Source: Amorphochlora amoebiformis (Eukaryota > Cercozoa > Chlorarachniophyceae). From it: 64,000 nt of DNA. Positions 1 through 64,000 of the stretch are shown one piece after another. The first letter of the stretch is position 1, and each line of letters begins with the position of its first letter. The translations under genes were made by a program, and so were the position numbers. Under the pieces are notes generated by a model. The model did not search any database, was not told where the DNA came from, and worked only from the letters and a program-made list of their open reading frames with translations. The DNA lies in the NCBI GenBank assembly GCA_054601695.1, contig BAAHQB010000020.1:868001-932000 (forward strand). Direction: 5' to 3'.

Positions 1-134
1 TACATATAGTATATATACATGTATATATACATACATATAAATATCAAGTACTTAGATATGAATATAGAATAATATTGAAAATCAGTAGATACAACATATA
101 TATATATATACATATACATATATATATGTATACA

Positions 135-177
<43 letters not shown>

Positions 178-300
178 TTATGCTTAAGTGTGAACATATA
201 CATATGTGTATATATACTAATTCCGTACACACCACGTACTCCGAAAGTATAGGTTCAATACATATAATACGACTATGCTAATACTACAACGATAATAGTA
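1..300. repeat. TA-rich low-complexity sequence
   Basis: Imperfect (TA)n with TACA and TATG variants. No gene seen. Confidence 0.9.
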
Positions 301-343
301 GGTTCAATACCACCTATTATGCTGTCTTCACTGATCATATATA

Positions 344-420
<77 letters not shown>

Positions 421-522
421 TATATATATGTATATATAGATATAATATAATACAACCATGATAATATTATAATGATAATAATAGTAGGTTCAATACCAGC
501 TATTATACTGTCTTCACTGATC

Positions 523-604
<82 letters not shown>

Positions 605-782
605 TATATGTATATATATATATATATATAATATAATATAATACAACCATGATAATATGAAAATGTTAATGGTAGGTTCAATACCAGCTATTATGCTGGC
701 TTTCACTGATCATAGATGATATATATATATATATATATATACATACATATATATATATATATACATGTATACATAGATATAC

Positions 783-830
<48 letters not shown>

Positions 831-1080
831 CCATGATGATATTATAATGATAATAGTAGGGTCAATACCAGCTATTATGCTGGCCTTTACTGATCCGGGC
901 ATATTACACATATACACATATATATACACACATATATATATATATATAATATATATATATATATATAATATATATATATATATATGTATTATATATATAT
1001 GCATTTATATATACGTACACATATTAATATAAAATAGGGTCAATACCAGCTATTATGCTGGCCTTTACTGACCTGGGCAT
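301..1080. repeat. five-copy tandem satellite, period about 185 bases
   Basis: A conserved 35-45 base core (GGTTCAATACCAGCTATTAT then GCTGNCTTTACTGATC) begins near 301, 487, 675, 859 and 1037. Cores are spaced 179 to 188 bases apart and separated by (TA)n. An incomplete copy starts near 250. Open frames over the cores are coincidental. Confidence 0.9.
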
Positions 1081-1260
1081 TAGCTTGGGATGTCTGTCGC
1101 TATTAGGTCAAATAGACATCTACAAGGAATACATATGTATATATATATATATATATAATGTGTATATATAATATATGTATATATATATTATTATATATAA
1201 GCATTAGCTTGGGATGAGTTACAATTTTAGGTTAAATAGATATCTACAATATGTATATAT
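1080..1260. repeat. two-copy repeat, GCATTAGCTTGGGATG unit
   Basis: The stretch starting GCATTAGCTTGGGATG at 1078 and ending AGACATCTACAA recurs in mutated form at 1200-1250, again with (TA)n between copies. Confidence 0.8.
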
Positions 1261-1414
1261 ACATCTAGGTATAATTACATATGTATAAAAATATATATAT
1301 ATAGGGGTATATATATGTAAATATGTATCTATGCATATATTATATAACGAATGTTTACAGATAATGCGTTCTGACGATGTGCTGTTAGCTAGATATATAT
1401 ATATATATATATAC

Positions 1415-1447
<33 letters not shown>

Positions 1448-1462
1448 ACATACATATATTAC

Positions 1463-1511
<49 letters not shown>

Positions 1512-1796
1512 TTTTGCCTCTTTTGAAGCCGGGGTTTAGTCAAAGTGGAAACACAGGAGTAATAAGATAGTTACATATATATATAATATATATACATATA
1601 TTTATATATATATATATATTTTTATATGTATATTTTTATATATATATAACTGTACCTACATATATACATATATATATATACATATACATATATATATATA
1701 TATACCACAGGTTATACGTAATGTGATATATTCATCCATAGCGATAATAAGCACTTTTACAGCTCTGATCGTCATGGCTATCTTTGAGTTCCACGT

Positions 1797-2540
1797 ATGC
1801 TTATCTCTTCTCTCTCTCTCTATCTCTCTCTCTCTCTCTCTCGCCCTCCCGGATTATCTCCCTTTCTCTCTCTTGCCCTCTCTCCCTTTCTCTCTTTCGC
1901 CCTCTCTCTTTCTCTCGTTCGCGCACTCAGTATCTGTATAAGTGGCTCTCAACTTCGTTCTCTCTCTCCCTTTTACTCTTACTTTTAGACACTCGCTTAT
2001 ATATATATATATATATGGACCTCTCTCTCTCTCTCTCATTCTAATGTCGCTCCCTATCTTCCTTTCACTCGTTCTCATTCTCTCTCTCTTCTTGCTGTCC
2101 CTCTTTCGCTTTTTCTCTCGCGGCCTCTCGCTAACTTTCCTCTCACTGTCTCTTGTAGTCTCTCGCTCTCTCCCCGTCCCTCTTTCGATAACTCTCTGTC
2201 TGTATTACTCGTTCTTGCTCTCTCTCTGTGTGTGTGTTTGTGTGGGCATTTATCTATCTTTCTATCTTTCTTTCTCTCTATCTGTCTCGCTCGCTCTGTG
2301 TCGCTCTGTCACACTATCACTATCCCTCTCTTTCCTTGCTGTTTCGCTCTTGGTTCTCTTTCGCTCTCTCTCTCTCTTCGCTCTTGGTTCTCTTTCGCTC
2401 CCTCTCTCTCACTCTCTTTCCCTCTCTCTCTCTCGCCCTCCTTCCCTCTCTCTCGCTCTCTTTCTCTCTCTCTCTCGTTTTAAAACTCTCTCTTTCTTTC
2501 GACCTCTCTCTTTCTCTCTCTCTCTCTCTTTTCTCCCAGA
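1797..2540. repeat. pyrimidine tract, CTCT-type, about 740 bases
   Basis: Almost uninterrupted C and T on the plus strand, mainly (CT)n and CCCT/CTTT variants with a short (TG) run at 2228. Ser/Leu open frames here are repeat translation, not protein. Confidence 0.92.
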
Positions 2541-2709
2541 CCCTGACTGTAAATTGAATGACTTAAATGCACATGATGGATAGATACTCGTATGCACAGA
2601 TGCTGATATGGGAGAGATACAGAGATTGGGAGAAACTGACTAGAGGAGAGAGAGGGGGACAGAATGAAAGATATGACGAAAATTTGAAATTCGTACCATA
2701 GTTTGTTGA

Positions 2710-2715
2710 TAATTT

Positions 2716-2746
<31 letters not shown>

Positions 2747-2880
2747 GGACGGGTACTGGACCGTAGGACTTGTGCTGGAAATCGGTTAGCAATGTATAAT
2801 ACGATTATGCTACGGATACATATAATACGCTATGCTACGAATATTTAGATAGATTATGAGATGCATCGTACACATGGAAG
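2710..2880. repeat. poly-T and ATT run followed by short direct repeats
   Basis: Fifteen T then (ATT)n at about 2716-2747; then TATAATACGATTATGCTACG near 2796 is repeated near 2823 in altered form. Confidence 0.7.
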
Positions 2881-2898
2881 TTGGTGATTTAAATATAA

Positions 2899-3076
2899 CC
2901 CTAACCGTAACCATAACCCTAACCCTAACCCTAACCCTAACCCTAACCCTAATAAATAGCCTCACACTGTTTAGGGGTCAACCGTAACCCTAACCCTAAT
3001 CTATAGCCCCACACTGTCGAGGAGTCAATGTTCCTCGGACTAAGACATGCTGAATAATCTGATCCTAACCCTAGCC
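2899..3076 (+). repeat. interstitial telomere-type repeats, CCCTAA
   Basis: Perfect and near-perfect CCCTAA units at 2899-2955 and shorter groups at 2985-3000 and 3064-3075, separated by two copies of a TAGCCTCACACTGT-like spacer. Confidence 0.92.
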
Positions 3077-3289
3077 ATATGTCTTCATTGTTTTCGTATT
3101 ATCTATGTCTAAGAGAATGGTTATGTATGTGGATATGTAATATGTTATATTTGTATTATATACATACATATATATGTGCACGTTACCATACATATTCATA
3201 TATATGTATTATAAGTGTGTATATGTATAAGGAAGGGCACTCGGACCAAAATTTGTATCTTATGTACTTATTATAGTATATACATGCAT

Positions 3290-3311
3290 TTATATCGATA
3301 TATATATATAT

Positions 3312-3351
<40 letters not shown>

Positions 3352-3458
3352 GGGATATAGCCATGTATACTTGTATTTATGTATAAATGTATTTATGTAT
3401 AAATACATCTATATATGTAGCTTATATATACATATATATTATATATATAAACATATAG

Positions 3459-3492
<34 letters not shown>

Positions 3493-3693
3493 TATATGTG
3501 TGTATATCACATAAATATATATCATACATATTTACATTTTACACATACATACACAAATTAAATATTAGATACATATATATAGACAAATTAAATATTAGAT
3601 ATATATATATATATATATATTGCATAAATTATACGAATCGCCCTGAACCTGATTCGGAATATTGTTATCAATACAACTACACTTATATATATT

Positions 3694-3761
<68 letters not shown>

Positions 3762-4012
3762 TATAATATATATGTATACATGTATATATATATATAATAT
3801 ATATATATAATATATATACATATATATATATATTCATACAATATATATAGGTGCCTTGGACCTGATAACGAACATTATATGTGTCAATCTCTGCTGGCCG
3901 GTACTCACAAACACACCATACTTGTATATGTGTAAATGTATATGAAACTCTATATATATATATATATATGAAATGTATATCTATACACATATATTTATTG
4001 TATATGTATATA

Positions 4013-4050
<38 letters not shown>

Positions 4051-4055
4051 TCAAC
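3290..4055. repeat. TA microsatellite block
   Basis: Mostly (TA)n with two imperfect copies of a CCTGANNNGNATTAT-like island (3630 and 3850). No exon seen. Confidence 0.8.
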
Positions 4056-4376
4056 CAAGGATAGCTGAAGTAACACAGTTACCCTCAATGAGACCCTGTA
4101 GCTGCAAACCTCATCCGCACTTGAATTTCCGACCTTTTCACAATGATGTGATGATACGCGTACATTGACCTCAACTAAGCATATGACTACGTGTACATGG
4201 AATTGTCACGAACCCGTGTCACATACCACTTGCAGTATCCCTCCATATTCACCTAAAATCACCTAAATACACACTGAAACTAACCAAATCATAACTAGGT
4301 GACATTCTACCTGAACACAATAAGACGTCTCTGGTTCTCTGCTCTGGGCGTCGATCAGAGCTCCATCAACTTGTCG

Positions 4377-4638
4377 ATGCCGAAGAAAACATCGTCTTCG
4401 GGTCCCAAGTCTAAGGATCGCTATAAGCGTCCACAGATATCCCAGAAGGTCGTATTATGTGTGCATGTGTTCATTGGGAAGGCTTTGTATGTGTGTACGT
4501 GAAAGTGCGTTGTATGTTATGTGTATAGGGTGTATGGTAGAGGTGTGTAATAATTATATATATGAATGTATAACAAAACCTTCGGAGTGTTAGTCCACAA
4601 ACTCACATCTACACACGTACGTACATTCACACACAAAC

Positions 4639-4670
<32 letters not shown>

Positions 4671-5611
4671 GCACATACTCTACAAGCTACAAGCGCGTAC
4701 ATACATGCTCATATCGAGACATATGACATATTCAGGGAAGTGACAACAAACAAGGCAGTGGGCACGAGGCTAATATAGGTATATTTCATTTAATCTCATC
4801 GAAGGTGAAGTATTAAGTAATCATCTGCTTAGATCGACCGGGGAGTGGGTCCGTGTCGAGGATAAAATTTAAGACACTCGGTGTAAACATGCAGACCAGT
4901 TTGAGATACTTGTAACGGTTCGTTGTATGTATATATGTATATTTACTTAATGTGTATATAAATATATATATATATGTAATATATGTATATATATATACAT
5001 ATATACATATATACATATATATATATATATATTTCAATGTGTGTGTACGTGTGTACATGTATGTATGTGTAAAGGTACTGGATATATGTATCATTATTAG
5101 CGATTTGCAGTTAGTTTTGAGGTTTTTTAGGTAAGGGTTTCAATGTAACTATTATATCCATATATATTCACAATACACACATATTCATTATTACAATATA
5201 TATATATATATATGTACATCATTATATACATATGTATGTACACATATAAAGAAAGAATTTATTATATTAAACACATGTATTTCTTATATGGACATACACT
5301 TTACACCTGAACATTTCTTCATATTTATCTACACTTAGATATTTACATATATATAGTATATATGTATATGTTCACAGAGGATTATGCAAAAATCTTTACA
5401 TGTATACATACATTATTGTGAACGCACATCTTCATAGTATATATAAATTTACACATATGCATTTATATATTTATATATATATATATATACTCTATGATAT
5501 ATGTATTTCGGACTTATCATGACCATATCTACAGCTAATCACAATAACTCATCTCGTCTGACCGCAAGGCATTCCAAGGGCGCCACTGATGACAACCTAG
5601 ATGACCGATGA
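4377..5611 (+). CDS. small four-exon gene, 79-residue hydrophilic protein, unknown family
   Basis: Exons 4377-4448, 4736-4778, 4833-4880 and 5535-5611 join to exactly 240 bases: 79 codons plus TGA. Intron phases run 0, 1, 1 and all introns are GT-AG. The start is the first ATG of an island with a basic, Ser-rich beginning (MPKKTSSSGPKSKDRYKRPQ). The middle contains GSDNKQGSGHE and GSGSVSRIKFK; the end is acidic (KGATDDNLDDR). There are no membrane segments, signal peptide or recognisable domain. Acceptors are ttcag, cttag and ctacag; donors are gtcgta, gtatat and gtgtaa. Introns are (TA)-rich. I do not recognise the family; a slight EF-hand look in exon 2 is too weak to use. A micro-exon in the 650-base third intron cannot be excluded. 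That three independent splice choices close the frame is the main support. Confidence 0.45.
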
Positions 5612-5689
5612 TGTATCACTGTGGTGCAGATATTGGATCATGATGTGTGTACATAAGTATTAGTTCCTCTAGTAAGGTCGAGTCACAAC

Positions 5690-6120
5690 AAATTTATATA
5701 TAATATTATAAAAGAGAAATCATTATTGCGGGTACTCGTACTATTACTATCAGACTAAGTTAATTCCCTTATCATAAAGTTATACTAGTATATCTAGATA
5801 TGCATTCGACTAGAAAATAGCTTATCTAGCTCATCTAGCTTATCCATCTCACACTATCTAGACTTTTTCCAATTAACTAGAATTATTAGAATTATTAGAT
5901 TAGTCACCACTCATGTACGTCTAACTAGTCTAACTTAAAATTATCATCATGCTAGCGCATATCTAGCATATGCAAGATTTAGTCTAGCTAGTAGATGTGT
6001 CAAATTGGCCAAAATGATCCTAGGCTCTAGAACTAGTAGAATATGTCTCGTATTATTAATACTATCCGATATACCATCTACTCTACTAGTATGACTCTGC
6101 GGTCTTGAAGTTATAATATA
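5690..6120. other. non-coding island dense in CTAG
   Basis: A non-repetitive, gene-free spacer between the small gene and the kinase 3' end, with roughly eighteen CTAG tetramers in about 350 bases, many in the context TCTAGNT or ACTAG. Confidence 0.7.
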
Positions 6121-6172
6121 CTAGATATAGATAATTTCCATGCCGTATCATCGGCCGCCAGTAGTCAAATCG

Positions 6173-16576
<10,404 letters not shown>

Positions 16577-16663
16577 CTACGATATCTGAGAATACAAATG
16601 TATGTTATATATATATATATGTATATGTATATATGTATATATTATATACACACACACACACAC

Positions 16664-16698
<35 letters not shown>

Positions 16699-16723
16699 CA
16701 TATACATATATACATATATATAT

Positions 16724-16755
<32 letters not shown>

Positions 16756-16822
16756 ACACATATACATATATACATATATATGTATTATACTGAAGTGCTT
16801 CAATTTATATACACTTGTATGA

Positions 16823-16856
<34 letters not shown>

Positions 16857-16959
16857 TACATAACTACATGAATAACATATACCCAGATATTTATATAGAT
16901 ATTTACATGTATTATTTATATTACATATAAATATATATAAATACACTATATACGTATAT

Positions 16960-16991
<32 letters not shown>

Positions 16992-17020
16992 TATTATATA
17001 TATATATATATATATATGTG

Positions 17021-17310
<290 letters not shown>

Positions 17311-17424
17311 ATGTACGTATATCAGGCGTATACACATGCGTAAATAACACATAATCCAACTAGAATATGTAATACGCATATTCTATACAACTTGTGATCA
17401 TCGGACCTTCAATCTCATACTCAC

Positions 17425-17490
17425 ATCCCTGAATCCTGAAAGTCGCTGTTGTAAGTTCCACCGCATACTCCTAGCCATCCATTTAAACAT
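17425..17490 (-). CDS. possible first exon of the sphingosine kinase gene
   Basis: On the minus strand an ATG preceded by an in-frame TGA opens 22 codons (MFKWMARSMRWNLQQRL...) and ends at a consensus GTGAGT donor. Position and strand suit a kinase 5' exon. The next exon I see (16576) needs phase 1 whereas this one ends in phase 0, so an exon would be missing between them. The same bases also border an acceptor of the plus-strand WD40 gene. Tentative. Confidence 0.22.
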
Positions 17491-17495
17491 TTTAG

Positions 17496-62684
<45,189 letters not shown>

Positions 62685-62931
62685 GTATATTCATCTTATT
62701 TAAAAATATTTTCATCGTACGATCTTCGCTTTTTTTCCTCTCTTTTCTGGAGCCTTAGTCAAGCTCTAACTAATTATATCTCTCACGAACATCTATAGTG
62801 TTTTAACCTCATTCTTTTTGCTTTTGACATATTTTTTTCTCTCTTGGTTGTTTGTGATTATTCTTCTCGTATCTGTCCACTCCCTTTGTCTTTCTCCCTG
62901 GACCTATTCTGTGTATATATTGTTCATATAT

Positions 62932-62980
<49 letters not shown>

Positions 62981-63157
62981 TATATATATATATATGCGTA
63001 TATGTATAGATACACATAATTATATAGATAATATATGTATATATATATATATTATATATGTTTAATATATATATATATATGTATATATATATGTATATAT
63101 GTTTATATGAATGTCAATGTATGTACGTGTATATTGCACAGATAAAGCGATATATAT

Positions 63158-63206
<49 letters not shown>

Positions 63207-63208
<2 letters not shown>

Positions 63209-63268
63209 ACATCAGCTTTAATATCAACCTCGATGCCTATCAGTCGAAGGTTCTTGACTCTTCCCGTG
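63207..63268 (+). CDS. possible additional 3' exon
   Basis: Non-repetitive island between acceptor atcag and donor gtaaat. Two frames are open: [17 protein letters not shown] and [17 protein letters not shown]. It may belong to the CFAP57-like gene or to nothing; phase cannot be settled because the upstream donor is uncertain. Confidence 0.3.
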
Positions 63269-63345
63269 GTAAATATTATCTATACATATATATACACAGA
63301 CATGCACACATACATTATATATATACATATACATACATACATATA

Positions 63346-63387
<42 letters not shown>

Positions 63388-63483
63388 TATATGTAAACAA
63401 ATATACACATATATATTTATATATATGTATTTTTATTTATACATATATATATAGGTGTATATATATGTATATATATTGTATAC

Positions 63484-63543
<60 letters not shown>

Positions 63544-63581
63544 GTATGAATGCGTATGCATGTAAAAATATATCTATATAC

Positions 63582-63643
<62 letters not shown>

Positions 63644-63828
63644 ATATATGTATGTATATGTATTAAAATGCATATGAAGTGTTTAAATGGAGGTATGCAT
63701 ACATGAGTATATAAAATGTAAAAGATGTATATATATAATATATATATACGGGTGTGTATCTTTGTATTATTCAGGTGTATAATACATAAGTATATTATAT
63801 ATACATATATATATATATATATAAATAA

Positions 63829-63932
<104 letters not shown>

Positions 63933-63961
63933 CGCACATGTGTATATTCAAAAGTAAGTAC

Positions 63962-64000
<39 letters not shown>

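Noticed and set aside
1784-2583. Ser/Leu-rich open frames up to 213 codons
   Set aside because: Pure translation of a CT microsatellite in three overlapping frames.
4299-4448. Fully open minus frame and an earlier plus start over the first exon of the small gene
   Set aside because: No matching splice partners; the ATG at 4377 with the later exons gives an exact frame.
4813-4908. Minus-strand open frame YLKLVCMFTPSVLNF... with a stop, resembling a terminal exon
   Set aside because: The plus strand gives a phase-perfect four-exon gene across the same bases; no further minus exons were found.

Overview
This is nuclear DNA from a eukaryote, most likely a flagellated protist. The species cannot be named from sequence alone. 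The evidence is GT-AG introns with phase-consistent exons, CCCTAA/TTAGGG telomere-type repeats, and a gene resembling the cilia and flagella protein CFAP57 (WDR65). The most striking property is composition. Well over half of the window is (TA)n microsatellite and its one-step variants (TACA, TATG, CA, TG). Nearly all the long open frames of Tyr/Ile/His repeats are translated microsatellite and not genes. Real coding sequence survives as small islands of about 28 to 163 bases. I found these by looking for non-repetitive islands, reading them in three frames, and requiring splice sites plus matching intron phase.

Three gene models emerge. (1) 4377-5611, plus strand: a four-exon gene for a 79-residue hydrophilic protein of unknown family; every exon phase closes. 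(2) 16576-6173, minus strand: a sphingosine kinase. At least 16 exons carry, in the expected order, the ATP-site NPFSG, SGDG and PGGTGNG motifs, the acidic DLDLNSE motif, APGAKLDDG, and a C-terminal IEPD...LDGE block. The gene ends at a TAA at 6173-6175. (3) 17496-62684, plus strand: a very large gene of about 50 exons. Its first half codes for WD40-type beta-propeller repeats and its second half for a long coiled coil. The segment order matches CFAP57, an inner-arm dynein regulatory protein of the axoneme. The missing N-terminus probably lies near or overlapping the 5' end of the kinase gene, so the two genes are head to head.

The non-coding part is built from a few repeat types. There is (TA)n almost everywhere. 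Interstitial telomere-type arrays occur at 2.9, 21.3-21.9, 29.7, 50.8, 52.2 and 55.6-55.9 kb. Long pyrimidine-only tracts occur at 1.8-2.5, 19.2-19.6, 23.1, 24.8, 37.4 and 62.6 kb. A dispersed repeat family with CCGGTAGTA-like arms sits inside introns at 11.4, 15.2, 27.2, 39.4, 44.3 and 61.7 kb. Many short tandem repeats occur, including a roughly 185-base satellite at 0.3-1.1 kb and a CACGTG minisatellite at 8.2 kb.

The most unusual observation is a recurring architecture. At least nine introns contain one or more decayed copies of the neighbouring exon end together with its splice donor or acceptor, usually embedded in or separated by (TA)n. These splice-border minisatellites occur in both large genes. 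They suggest that intron growth here often copies a piece spanning an exon-intron junction. All gene identities rest on my reading of motifs; no database search was possible.
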